A stretch of DNA of 34,075 nt from Streptomyces beijiangensis (GCF_017315755.1 NZ_JAFLRJ010000170.1:1-34075), one strand, 5' to 3'; counted from the stretch's first letter, positions 15,921 to 23,585 are shown. The notes: a model not told the origin generated them from the letters alone. Program-made: numbers and translations.

Positions 15921-16790
15921 TCAGACCTCCGTCTTCAGCAGGCGTAGGTAGACCACGGAGAAGAGCGAGCTGATCAGCAGGAGGAGAAGCGCGACCGCCG
16001 TTCCGTAGCCGATCAGGGACTTGTTGAACGCCTGGTCGTACATGAAGACCGGGAGCGTCTCGCTCCGGTTTCCCGGGCCGCCCCGGGTCATCGCCCAGAT
16101 CAGACCGAAGACCGAGAGGGTCTGGAGGGTGTTGAGCATCAGGTTGGTGGCGATCGATCGGCGGATCATCGGGAGCGTGATGTGCCAGAAGCGGCGCAGC
16201 CCGCTCGCGCCGTCCATCTCTGCCGCTTCGGTGATGTCCTGCGGGATCTCCGCGAGGGCCGCCGAGTAGATCAGCATCGAGAAGGCCGTGCCGCGCCAGA
16301 CGTTCGCGAAGGAGACGGCGACGATCGGGAGGGTGTAGAGCCAGTTCTGGGACGGGAGATGGAGCCAGTCCAGGATGGCGTTGAGGGTGCCCTCGCGGCG
16401 GAAGAAGGCGTACAGGAGGAAGGCCGCGACGATCTCCGGCAGCACCCAGGCGGCGATCACGAAGGCGCCGGTCAGGGAGCGGACGGGCTTGGACGCGCGG
16501 CGCATCAGGGTCGCGAGGAGCAGGCCCAGGGAGTTCTGGCCGATGAGGGAGGAGATGACCGTGAAGACGAGCGTCAGCCAGACCGCGTTGCGGAAGACCG
16601 GGTCGGCGAAGGCGCGGCGGAAGTTGGCGAACCCGACGAAGTCCGTCGACGAGGAGCCCGTCAGCTGCATGTTGGTGAAGGCGATGTACACGCAGTACGC
16701 GATGGGGCCGGCCAGGAAGACGAGGAGCAGGACGACGGCCGGGGCCAGGGGCAGCCAGCCGAGCCGGCCGCCCCTGCGCAGAGTGCTCAA
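15921..16790 (-). CDS. Sugar ABC transporter permease, CUT1 (MalF type)
   Basis: A 289-aa permease beginning WLPLAPAVVLLLVFLAGPIAYCVYIAF (first helix), with about six helices and the EAA loop TEAAEMDGASGLRRFWHITLPMI. The partner motif WAMTRGGPGNRSETLPVFMYDQAF is usual for this subunit. The start is a TTG at 16790, with GAGGTG about 8 nt upstream; there is no better ATG or GTG. It lies between the solute-binding protein and the second permease of the same operon. Confidence 0.93.
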   Translation of the reverse strand: MSTLRRGGRLGWLPLAPAVVLLLVFLAGPIAYCVYIAFTNMQLTGSSSTDFVGFANFRRAFADPVFRNAVWLTLVFTVISSLIGQNSLGLLLATLMRRASKPVRSLTGAFVIAAWVLPEIVAAFLLYAFFRREGTLNAILDWLHLPSQNWLYTLPIVAVSFANVWRGTAFSMLIYSAALAEIPQDITEAAEMDGASGLRRFWHITLPMIRRSIATNLMLNTLQTLSVFGLIWAMTRGGPGNRSETLPVFMYDQAFNKSLIGYGTAVALLLLLISSLFSVVYLRLLKTEV

Positions 16791-16819
16791 GAGGCTTCAC
16801 CTCGGGTGGGTGGGGCGGG

Positions 16820-16838
16820 GCGCCCGGCCGGAGGGCGC
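16820..16838. other. Stem-loop between solute-binding protein and permease genes
   Basis: A 6-bp all-GC stem (GCGCCC at 16820-16825, GGGCGC at 16833-16838) with a 7-nt loop sits in the 69-nt gap. In ABC operons such hairpins can protect the upstream binding-protein message or reduce read-through, giving excess binding protein over permease. The role here is inferred. Confidence 0.4.
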
Positions 16839-16859
16839 GCAGGGTGCGGCATCCGCGCC

Positions 16860-18224
16860 TCAGCCCTTGTTGACGACTGCGTCGCCGGCGATCGTCTTCA
16901 GTGCGTCGTCGTACGTCTTCGCCGCGCCGTCAGGTTTCGCGTCGCCCGTGGTCACGGCCTCCATCGCCTCGCCGATCGCCGTGGAGATCTGCGGATAGAC
17001 GGGGAGAGCGGGGCGGTAGTGGGTGTACTGGACCAGGCCCGTGAAGAAGTCCACGCCGGGGCTGGACTTGAGGTAGCCCGGGTCCGCGGCGACGTCCTTG
17101 CGCACCGCGATCTGCGCGCCCTGGACCGTCCACTTCACCGCGTTCTCTTTGGTCTGCAGCTGCTCGATCATCTTCCAGGCCAGGTCCTGGTTCTTGGACT
17201 TGGCGGGGATGGAGTAGATCCAGCCGCCCGACATCGAGACCTTGCCCGGCGCCTGGCCGTTCTGGGTCGGCATCGCGGTCTGGCCGAGCACCGTCGACCA
17301 TTCGGGCCAGGGCTTGCCGCCCGTGGGCAGCCACTGGTTGCCCATCCAGGAGCCGTCGATGTCGATGGCCAGCTTGCCGTTGGGGAGCCAGTCCGTCTGG
17401 ACCTGGGTGCCGACGTTCGGGTCCAGGGCGTCGGACTGCTGCGGGCCGAGCTTCTCGGAGAAGACCGTGTTGACGAATCCGAGCGAGTCCTTGAAGCCCT
17501 TGCTGCCCGCGACCCACTTGCGGGACGCGGTGTCGTAGAGGGGGTCGGTCCCGGTTCCGTACAGCAGCATCTCGAAGCCCTGCATCACCGCGGCCTCGCC
17601 AGGACCCTTGCCGGTGTAGATGTTGAGCGGGATCGTGCCGGGCACCTTCTGCTTGATCGTGCGGGCCGCGTCGAGGATCTCCGCCCAGGACTTGGGCTGC
17701 CAGTCGACGGGCAGACCCGCCTTCTTGAAGATCTCCTTGTTGAACCAGATGCCCCGGGTGTCGGTGCCGTCAGGCACCCCGTACGTCTTGCCGTCCTGCG
17801 CCTTCGCCGCGGTCTTGGCGGTGGGCAGGAACTGGTCCCAACTCGGCCATTTGGCAAGGTACTTGTCGATCGGTGCGAGGTATCCGCTCTTGATGTCGGA
17901 GTTGATCAGGAACGTGTCCTCGTAGACCAGATCGGGTGCGGTCTTCGACGAGCGCATCATCTGCTGGATCTTGGTGTAGTACGCGTTCTCGTCGGCCTGG
18001 ATCGGGATCAGCTTGACCTTCTTGCCGGGGTTGGCCTTCTCGAAGTCCTTCTTCACCGCCTCCAGGTAGTTGTCCATGACCAGCACTTTGTTGTTGGTGG
18101 AGCGCTGGTAGGCGATCTTCACGGTGTCGGGGCTGGAACCGGAACCACTGCTGCAGGCGGTGAGCGAACCGGCGGCAAGGACAGTGGCTGCGGCGGCGAG
18201 GATCAGTGGAGCGGTGGGGCGCAC
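16860..18224 (-). CDS. Extracellular sugar-binding lipoprotein of ABC transporter
   Basis: Captures the substrate outside the membrane and delivers it to the two permeases downstream. The lipoprotein signal ends in SLTAC, with the lipidated cysteine at residue 24 of the 454-aa form. The mature protein is a family-1 solute-binding protein (DTVKIAYQRSTNNKVLVMDNYLEAV ... KVKLIPIQADENAYYTKIQQMM, then GTDTRGIWFNKEIFKKAGLP). The GTG at 18224 is preferred because the GGAGG (18237-18233) is then 8 nt away. GTG 18230 leaves only 2 nt but adds just two residues. Its promoter is well defined. Confidence 0.93.
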   Translation of the reverse strand: MRPTAPLILAAAATVLAAGSLTACSSGSGSSPDTVKIAYQRSTNNKVLVMDNYLEAVKKDFEKANPGKKVKLIPIQADENAYYTKIQQMMRSSKTAPDLVYEDTFLINSDIKSGYLAPIDKYLAKWPSWDQFLPTAKTAAKAQDGKTYGVPDGTDTRGIWFNKEIFKKAGLPVDWQPKSWAEILDAARTIKQKVPGTIPLNIYTGKGPGEAAVMQGFEMLLYGTGTDPLYDTASRKWVAGSKGFKDSLGFVNTVFSEKLGPQQSDALDPNVGTQVQTDWLPNGKLAIDIDGSWMGNQWLPTGGKPWPEWSTVLGQTAMPTQNGQAPGKVSMSGGWIYSIPAKSKNQDLAWKMIEQLQTKENAVKWTVQGAQIAVRKDVAADPGYLKSSPGVDFFTGLVQYTHYRPALPVYPQISTAIGEAMEAVTTGDAKPDGAAKTYDDALKTIAGDAVVNKG

Positions 18225-18269
18225 GGGCACGACCTCCTCTGGCGAAAAGCCTGGGTGGGCTGCCCGGTG

Positions 18270-18299
18270 AACCTAAGGCGGCCTTCAAATCAAGGTCAA
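18270..18299 (-). promoter_or_regulatory. Promoter of the sugar ABC operon
   Basis: On the minus strand, -35 TTGACC (18299-18294) is separated by 18 nt from -10 TAGGTT (18275-18270). Both match the Streptomyces vegetative consensus well. The predicted start lies about 39 nt before the binding-protein GTG, leaving room for the GGAGG site. Confidence 0.7.
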
Positions 18300-18308
18300 T
18301 CCCCGTGC

Positions 18309-18324
18309 ATGACAACGTTGTTAT
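18309..18324. promoter_or_regulatory. LacI-family-type operator upstream of the sugar ABC operon
   Basis: A 16-bp dyad ATGACAACGTTGTTAT with a perfect ACAACGTTGT core (18312-18321) and one mismatched pair. The central CG and AAC/GTT half-sites are typical of LacI/GalR-family operators for sugar genes. It lies about 10 bp upstream of the -35, centred near -54. No LacI-family gene is in the window. Confidence 0.6.
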
Positions 18325-18332
18325 CGGTTGCG

Positions 18333-19046
18333 CTACGGACCGCTGATCCAGCGGTACTGGAGCTCGGGACGCCCGATCTGTCCGTACTGCGGCGCACGTC
18401 CCGCCCGGCCCGTGTCGACCAGGTGCTCCAGGTAACGGCGGGCGGTGATCCGGGAGATGCCGATGGTGGCGGCGGCTTCGGTGGCGGTGGTGCCGGTGGG
18501 GCTCCGGCGCAGCGTCCCGATCACCGCGTCCAGGGTGGGGGAGCTCAACCCCTTGGGCAGGACGGCGGGTTGGGGTGCGCGCAGGGTGGCCAGCGCGCGG
18601 TCGACCTCGTCCTGGCCGCTGGCCTCGCCGGCCGCGGACGCGGCGCGGAACTCGGCGTAGCGGACGAGCCGGTCGCGCAGGGTGGGGAAGGTGAAGGGCT
18701 TCAGTACGTACTGGACGACACCGAGTGAGACCCCCTCGCGGACCACGGCCAGGTCACGGGCCGAGGTGACCGCGATGACATCCACCGAGTGGCCGGCGGC
18801 GCGCAGCGAGCGGACCAGGTGCAGGCCGTGGCCGTCGGGCAGGTGCAGGTCGAGGAGGAGCAGGTCGACGGGGGCGCCGTCGGCGGTGGCGCGGTCCAGG
18901 GCGCGGACGGCCTCGGCGCGCGAGTGGGTGGTGGCGACGGTGGTGAAGCCGGGGACCCGGTTGACGTAGAGGGTGTGGGCGTCGGCGGCGACGGGGTCGT
19001 CCTCGACGACGAGGACGCGGACGGGCGTGCTCATGGGCGTGCTCAT
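18333..19046 (-). CDS. Response regulator, CitB/DcuR family
   Basis: The 237-aa regulator has a receiver (acidic EDD at 15-17, Asp66 in LLLLDLHLP, Lys116 in YVLKPF) followed by a linker and a C-terminal HTH (~187-212, TEAAATIGISRITARRYLEHL) of the DcuR/CitB kind. Its ATG at 19046 overlaps the kinase stop (ATGA). A 12-bp duplication makes the N-terminus read MSTPMSTP, so ATG 19034 is an alternative start. It likely controls the divergent dicarboxylate symporter gene and perhaps others. It ends 102 bp before the sugar ABC operon. Confidence 0.93.
   Translation of the reverse strand: MSTPMSTPVRVLVVEDDPVAADAHTLYVNRVPGFTTVATTHSRAEAVRALDRATADGAPVDLLLLDLHLPDGHGLHLVRSLRAAGHSVDVIAVTSARDLAVVREGVSLGVVQYVLKPFTFPTLRDRLVRYAEFRAASAAGEASGQDEVDRALATLRAPQPAVLPKGLSSPTLDAVIGTLRRSPTGTTATEAAATIGISRITARRYLEHLVDTGRAGRAPQYGQIGRPELQYRWISGP
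19023..19046. repeat. 12-bp tandem duplication at the response regulator start
   Basis: GGGCGTGCTCAT occurs twice in direct succession (19023-19034 and 19035-19046). It duplicates the start codon and the residues MSTP, and the outer copy provides the ATGA overlap with the kinase gene. Confidence 0.85.
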
Positions 19047-20614
19047 GGACGGCGTACCTCTTCCGGGAGGGGGAGCGACACCGTGAACTCGCTCCCGCTG
19101 ACTGTCACTTGGCCGCCGTTGCGATGCGCGGTCTGGCGTACGAGGGCGAGACCCAGACCCCGGCCCTCGCTCTTCGTCGACCAGCCGAGCCGGAAGACGT
19201 CGGCGGCGTCCCCGTCCGGCACGCCGGGTCCTGTGTCCGCGACCCGCAGCAGGAGTTCGCCGTCGGCCGTACGCACCGAGACCGTGACGCGGGCGCCCTC
19301 GCTGCCCTGGGCCGAGTCCAGCGCGTTGTCGATGAGGTTGCCGAGAAGGGTGACGAGGTCGCGCGGCGGCAGCAGCCCCTCCTCGATCTCGCTCTCCTCC
19401 GCCAGGACGAGCTCCACGCCGCGCTCGTTGGCCTGGGCCGCCTTGCCGAGGAGGAGGGCGGCGAGGACGGGTTCGGCGACCGCGCCCACGACACGGTCGG
19501 TGAGCGTCTGGGCGAGTTCGAGCTCGGCCGTGGCGAACTCGACCGCCTCTTCGGTGCGGTCGAGTTCGATCAGCGAGACGACCGTGTGGAGGCGGTTGGC
19601 GGCCTCGTGGGCCTGGGCGCGGAGCGCCTGCGTGAAGTCGCGTTCGGAGTCCAACTCGCCGCTGAGCGCCTGGAGTTCGGTGTGGTCGCGGAGGGTGACG
19701 ACGGTGCCGTGCTGTTCGCCGCCGCGGACCGGGCGCGTATTGACGACCACCACCCGGTCCGCGGTGAGGTGCACCTCGTCGACGCGCGGCTCGGTGGCGA
19801 GCAGCGCGCCGGTGAGCGGCGCGGGCAGCCCGAGGGAGGCGGCGCTGCGGCCGACCGCGTCCGCGCCGAGGCCGAGCAGCTCGCGTCCGCCGTCGTTGAT
19901 GAGGGCGATCCTGCGCCGGCTGTCGAGCATGAGGAGGCCCTCGCGGACGGCGTGCAGCGCGGCCTGGTGGTAGTCGTGCATGCGGCTGAGCTCGGCGGCG
20001 TTCATGCCGTGGGTGTGGCGGCGCAGGCGGGCGTTGATGACGTACGTACCGAGACCGCCGAGGGCGAGCGCCCCGCCCGCGAACCAGAGCAGCACGCCCA
20101 CCTGCTGCTGGATCTGCGCGTCGATCCGGTCGACGGTGATGCCGGCGCTGACCAGGCCGGTGATGCCGGTGCCGTCGCGGACCGGGGTGACGACGCGGAC
20201 GGACGCGCCGAGCGTGCCGGTGTAGGTCTCGGCGTACGTCTCGCCCCGCAGGGCGGGGGCGATGTGGCCGAGATAGCGGGCGCCGATCTCCGTCGGGTCG
20301 GGGTGGGACCAGCGGATGCCGTTCCGGTCCATGATCGTGACGAAGGTGACGCCGGTGGAGGTGCGGACCTGCTCGGCGTACGGCTGGAGGACGGCAGTGG
20401 GGTCCGGGCCGCGGATCGCCTCCCGTACGGACGGTGACAGCGCGACCGCACGGGCGGCGGCGGTGGCCTGGCGGCGGGCGGCGTCCTGGGCCTGGCGGTT
20501 GTCGGTGACGTAACTGAACAGTGCGCAGCCCGCGACGATCACCGCGACCAGCACGACCTGCATCGCGAAGAGCTGGCCTGCCAGGGAGCGGGGTCGGGGG
20601 GCGGATATACGCAT
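19043..20614 (-). CDS. Sensor histidine kinase, DcuS/CitA family
   Basis: A 523-aa membrane kinase. TM1 is at ~14-34, an extracellular PDC-like sensor at ~36-170 (TGVTFVTIMDRNGIRWSHPDP, GLVSAGITVD), TM2 at ~173-193, a PAS domain at ~215-310, and the dimerisation helix LRAQAHEAANRLHTVVSL has the phospho-His336. The ATPase domain has GNLIDNALDSAQG, DTGPGVP and GRGLGLALV. The family senses C4-dicarboxylates or citrate. ATG 20614 begins MRISAPRPRSLAGQ; an extension to 20704 would be His/Pro-rich and unlikely. It is coupled to the response regulator and divergent from dctA. Confidence 0.93.
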   Translation of the reverse strand: MRISAPRPRSLAGQLFAMQVVLVAVIVAGCALFSYVTDNRQAQDAARRQATAAARAVALSPSVREAIRGPDPTAVLQPYAEQVRTSTGVTFVTIMDRNGIRWSHPDPTEIGARYLGHIAPALRGETYAETYTGTLGASVRVVTPVRDGTGITGLVSAGITVDRIDAQIQQQVGVLLWFAGGALALGGLGTYVINARLRRHTHGMNAAELSRMHDYHQAALHAVREGLLMLDSRRRIALINDGGRELLGLGADAVGRSAASLGLPAPLTGALLATEPRVDEVHLTADRVVVVNTRPVRGGEQHGTVVTLRDHTELQALSGELDSERDFTQALRAQAHEAANRLHTVVSLIELDRTEEAVEFATAELELAQTLTDRVVGAVAEPVLAALLLGKAAQANERGVELVLAEESEIEEGLLPPRDLVTLLGNLIDNALDSAQGSEGARVTVSVRTADGELLLRVADTGPGVPDGDAADVFRLGWSTKSEGRGLGLALVRQTAHRNGGQVTVSGSEFTVSLPLPEEVRRP

Positions 20615-20662
20615 GCGAGCAGTGTGCCTGGCGGAAAAGCGGTGAACGTAATGCACGGAAGG

Positions 20663-20691
20663 GTGACGGGGGTCACAGCCCGGTGGATAGT
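20663..20691 (+). promoter_or_regulatory. Putative dctA promoter with overlapping dyad
   Basis: GTGACG (20663-20668) and GATAGT (20686-20691), 17 nt apart, could be the -35 and -10 of dctA. A GTGAC-N4-GTCAC inverted repeat (20663-20676) overlaps the -35 and may bind the adjacent response regulator. Moderate to weak match. Confidence 0.4.
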
Positions 20692-20739
20692 CGCGGGGAT
20701 CCATCGGGACGTGGAGCAGCAGACGAGAGGGAGGGCAAC

Positions 20740-22086
20740 GTGGCCCCCACCAGGCGGGACCGGACGCACTATCTGTATCTGGCCGTGATCGGCGCGGTCG
20801 TGCTCGGCATCATCGTGGGGTTCGCCGCCCCCGGGGTGGCCGTCGAACTCAAGCCGATCGGCACCGGGTTCGTGAACCTGATCAAGATGATGATCTCGCC
20901 GATCATCTTCTGCACGATCGTGCTGGGCGTCGGATCGGTTCGCAAGGCGGCGAAGGTCGGGGCCGTGGGCGGGCTCGCGCTCGGCTACTTCATGATCATG
21001 TCGGTGGTGGCCCTCGCGATCGGTCTGCTGGTCGGCAATCTGCTGGAGCCGGGGGCCGGGCTGCATCTGACGGAGGCGGCGCGGAGTGCGGGGGCCAAGC
21101 AGGCCGCGGGCGCGAGCGAGTCGACCGTGGAATTCCTGCTCGGGATCATCCCGACCACGATGGTCTCCGCCTTCACCGAGGGCCAGGTGCTGCAGACCCT
21201 GCTGATCGCGCTCCTCGCGGGGTTCGCGCTGCAGGCGCTGGGGCCGGTGGGCGCGCCCGTGCTCAAGGGCGTCGAGCACATCCAGCGGCTGGTCTTCCGC
21301 ATCCTCTCCATGATCATGTGGGCGGCACCGCTGGGAGCCTTCGGGGCGATGGCGGCGGTGGTCGGTGAGACCGGCGTCGATGCGCTGAAGGCGCTCGCCG
21401 TGATCATGGTCGGCTTCTACATCACCTGTGCGCTGTTCGTCTTCGTGGTGCTGGGCGCGCTGTTGAAGCTGTTCACGGGGATCAACATCTTCCGGCTGCT
21501 GAAGTATCTGGGCCGTGAGTTCCTGCTGATCCTCTCCACCTCGTCGTCGGAGTCGGCGCTGCCGCGACTGATCGCGAAGATGGAACACCTGGGGGTGAGC
21601 AGGCCGGTGGCCGGGATCACGGTGCCGACCGGCTACTCGTTCAACCTCGACGGCACGATGATCTATCTGACGATGGCCTCGATCTTCGTGGCCAACGCGC
21701 TGGACAAGCCGATGAGCGGCGGCGAGCAGATCTCCCTGCTGCTGTTCATGTTCGTCGCGTCGAAGGGCGCGGCAGGCGTGACGGGCGCGGGCCTGGCGAC
21801 CCTGGCGGGCGGACTCCAGTCGCACCGTCCTGAACTGGTCGACGGGGTCGGGCTGATCGTGGGCATCGACCGCTTCATGAGCGAGGCGCGCGCGATGACG
21901 AACTTCGCGGGGAACGCGGTGGCCACGGTGCTGGTCGGGACGTGGACCAAGGAGATCGACAAGGAACAGGTCGAGGAGGTCCTGGCGGGCCGGCGGCCGT
22001 TCGACGAGAAGATGCTGACGGACGATGTGCCGGTGGTGCCCGAACAGCGGCCCGGTGACAAGGAGTTGGCGGAGGAGCGGGCCTGA
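20740..22086 (+). CDS. dctA: C4-dicarboxylate/cation symporter (DctA/GltP family)
   Basis: Imports succinate, fumarate, malate or related acids with protons or sodium. The 448-aa protein has the family hallmarks: the serine-rich hairpin LLILSTSSSESALPRL, the substrate motif TGYSFNLDGTMIYLTMASIFVANA, and DRFMSEARAMTNFAGNAVATVLV near the C-terminus. Eight transmembrane helices with two re-entrant loops are expected. GTG 20740 has GGGAGG 5 nt upstream. Aspartate or glutamate transport cannot be excluded from sequence alone, but the divergent DcuS/DcuR-type pair supports dicarboxylates. It ends in a strong terminator. Confidence 0.92.
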   Translation: MAPTRRDRTHYLYLAVIGAVVLGIIVGFAAPGVAVELKPIGTGFVNLIKMMISPIIFCTIVLGVGSVRKAAKVGAVGGLALGYFMIMSVVALAIGLLVGNLLEPGAGLHLTEAARSAGAKQAAGASESTVEFLLGIIPTTMVSAFTEGQVLQTLLIALLAGFALQALGPVGAPVLKGVEHIQRLVFRILSMIMWAAPLGAFGAMAAVVGETGVDALKALAVIMVGFYITCALFVFVVLGALLKLFTGINIFRLLKYLGREFLLILSTSSSESALPRLIAKMEHLGVSRPVAGITVPTGYSFNLDGTMIYLTMASIFVANALDKPMSGGEQISLLLFMFVASKGAAGVTGAGLATLAGGLQSHRPELVDGVGLIVGIDRFMSEARAMTNFAGNAVATVLVGTWTKEIDKEQVEEVLAGRRPFDEKMLTDDVPVVPEQRPGDKELAEERA

Positions 22087-22110
22087 CGGCTTGGGTGGTC
22101 GCATTGCGCG

Positions 22111-22146
22111 ACGGGCGGTACGGGAGGATCCTCCCGTACCGCCCGT
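22111..22146. terminator. Perfect 36-bp palindrome, bidirectional terminator
   Basis: Every base of the 36-bp stretch pairs with its mirror (arms 22111-22128 and 22129-22146). It lies between the convergent dctA and Clp_N genes, 24 bp after each stop. A long GC-rich stem of this type terminates transcription in Streptomyces in either direction. Confidence 0.85.
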
Positions 22147-22169
22147 GCGTCGTTTCCTGCGTCGGGGGC

Positions 22170-22901
22170 TCAGCCCTGGAACTGCGCGAGGAGCTCCACG
22201 AGGTGCGCCTCGATCGCGCTCTTCTCGATGCCGAGTCCGGACAGCGGACCCGTGCCGTCCTCCAGCTCCAGCAGGGCGAGCAGGATGTGCTCGGTCCCGA
22301 TGTAGTTGTGCCCCAGGCGCAGGGCCTCCCGGAAGGTGAGCTCCAGGGCCTTCTTCGCGGACGCGTCGTACGGAATGAGCTCGGGCACCTCCTCGACCGC
22401 GGGCGGCAGCTGGGCGCTCGCAGCCTCCCGTACGGCGTCGAGCTGCACCCCCTGCGCGCGGATCGCGACCGCCGCGAGGCCCTCGGGCTCGATCAGCAGC
22501 CCGAGGACGAGATGCGCGGGGACCATCTCGGCCTGGCCGGCCGCCTTGGCCTCGTTGTGCGCGGCCATGACGACGTTGCGGGCGCGCGGAGTGAACCGGC
22601 CGAAGCCCGCGCTGGGGTCGAGGGCGGCGGCGGCCGGGTCCTTGAGGTCCTTCGGCACGAAACGCTTCTGGGCGGCCTGTTTGGTGACCCCCATGCTCCT
22701 GCCGATGTCGGTCCAGGAGGCGCCGGAGCGGCGGGCCTGGTCCACGAAGTGGCCGATGAGGTGGTCGGCGACGTCGCCGAGGTGATCGGCGGCGATGACG
22801 GCGTCGGAGAGCTGGTCGAGGGCGTCGGGGTGGACCTTTTTGATGGCCTCGATCAGGTCGTCGAGGCGGACGGGGGGCGTCGGACGGACTGGATTCGCCA
22901 T
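22170..22901 (-). CDS. Clp N-domain protein with N-terminal helix-turn-helix
   Basis: The 243-aa protein combines two parts. Residues ~1-85 are helical with an HTH (SGASWTDIGRSMGVTKQAAQKRF, ~59-81). Residues ~100-243 carry a pair of Clp_N repeats (FTPRARNVVMAAHNEAKAAG ... VPAHLVLGLL, then LELTFREALRLGHNYIGTEHILLALL), the substrate or adaptor domain of ClpA/ClpC. There is no ATPase. It may be a regulator that senses through Clp_N, or an adaptor for ClpC. ATG 22901 has no ribosome binding site and lies 6 nt after a -10 box, so it is probably leaderless. The HAD gene lies directly upstream. Confidence 0.88.
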   Translation of the reverse strand: MANPVRPTPPVRLDDLIEAIKKVHPDALDQLSDAVIAADHLGDVADHLIGHFVDQARRSGASWTDIGRSMGVTKQAAQKRFVPKDLKDPAAAALDPSAGFGRFTPRARNVVMAAHNEAKAAGQAEMVPAHLVLGLLIEPEGLAAVAIRAQGVQLDAVREAASAQLPPAVEEVPELIPYDASAKKALELTFREALRLGHNYIGTEHILLALLELEDGTGPLSGLGIEKSAIEAHLVELLAQFQG

Positions 22902-22902
22902 G

Positions 22903-22950
22903 CGTCAACCTTAGGTTGACGGTCGCTGGACCGTCAACCCTTAGTTGACG
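22903..22950 (-). promoter_or_regulatory. Clp_N gene promoter embedded in two dyads
   Basis: On the minus strand, -35 TTGACG (22937-22932), an 18-nt spacer, -10 TAAGGT (22913-22908), then 6 nt to ATG. One inverted repeat, CGTCAACC-N3-GGTTGACG (22903-22921), covers the -10. A second, CGTCAAC-N5-GTTGACG (22932-22950), covers the -35 and the 3' end of the HAD gene. A protein bound to both would block the promoter. Confidence 0.65.
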
Positions 22951-23585
22951 ATTGACTGCGCGGTTGCATACGCGAGGATCGAGGGCGCCGCCTCCCGCAG
23001 CGATGCGAAGTGCCGGTGCACGCCCTCGACCGGGAGCGGCGTGTTCACGCCCCACACGGTCATGCCGGCCCGGAGCCCCGCCTCCACCCCCGAAGGCGCG
23101 TCCTCGACGACGAGGCAGTTCCCGGGTGCGGCCCCCAGTCGCTCGGCGGCCAGCAGGTACGGCACCGGCGACGGCTTCCCCTCGCTCACCCCGGCGGCGT
23201 CCACGATCACCTCGGGCAGGGGGAGTCCCGTACGGGAGAAGCGGCCGCGGACGCGGTGCTCGTAGTTGGAGGTGACCAGGGCCCAGGATCCGGCGGGCAG
23301 GCCGCGCAGGAGCGGGGCGGCGCCATCGAAGGCGGAGTACATACCGGAGCGGACGTCCTCGTCCTCCAGGGCATGGAACTCGGCGAGGCACTGGGCGGGG
23401 TCGAGCGCGGGCGCCACGGCGGCGAACGTCTCCGAGGGTCTGGTGCGCAGCGCCACCCGGTACACCTCGGCGGGGTCGAGGTGGTGGCGTGCCGCCCAGG
23501 CTGCCCAGACGCGGCGCTGGTTGTCGAGGGCGTCGATCAGGGTGCCGTCGACATCGAAGAGTACGTATCCGGCCGAGGTGTTCAC
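22941..23585 (-). CDS. HAD-superfamily hydrolase (sugar-phosphatase or phosphoglucomutase-like)
   Basis: A 214-aa haloacid-dehalogenase-type phosphohydrolase, probably acting on a small sugar or polyol phosphate. Motif I is LFDVDGTL (nucleophile Asp11, Asp13), motif II is VTSN (~103-106), motif III is the Lys of SEGKPSP, and motif IV is VVEDAPSGVEA. A helical cap of the beta-phosphoglucomutase type follows motif I. The start is GTG at 23585. It is upstream of the Clp_N gene in the same direction, and its stop codon lies within a dyad of the Clp_N promoter. It is divergent from the WXG cassette. Confidence 0.9.
   Translation of the reverse strand: MNTSAGYVLFDVDGTLIDALDNQRRVWAAWAARHHLDPAEVYRVALRTRPSETFAAVAPALDPAQCLAEFHALEDEDVRSGMYSAFDGAAPLLRGLPAGSWALVTSNYEHRVRGRFSRTGLPLPEVIVDAAGVSEGKPSPVPYLLAAERLGAAPGNCLVVEDAPSGVEAGLRAGMTVWGVNTPLPVEGVHRHFASLREAAPSILAYATAQSIVN

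Noticed and set aside
14193..18728. Long plus-strand frames opposite the XRE gene, ABC operon and response regulator
   Set aside because: They are rich in Gly, Arg and Glu with no domain signal, while the minus-strand frames encode clear family proteins.
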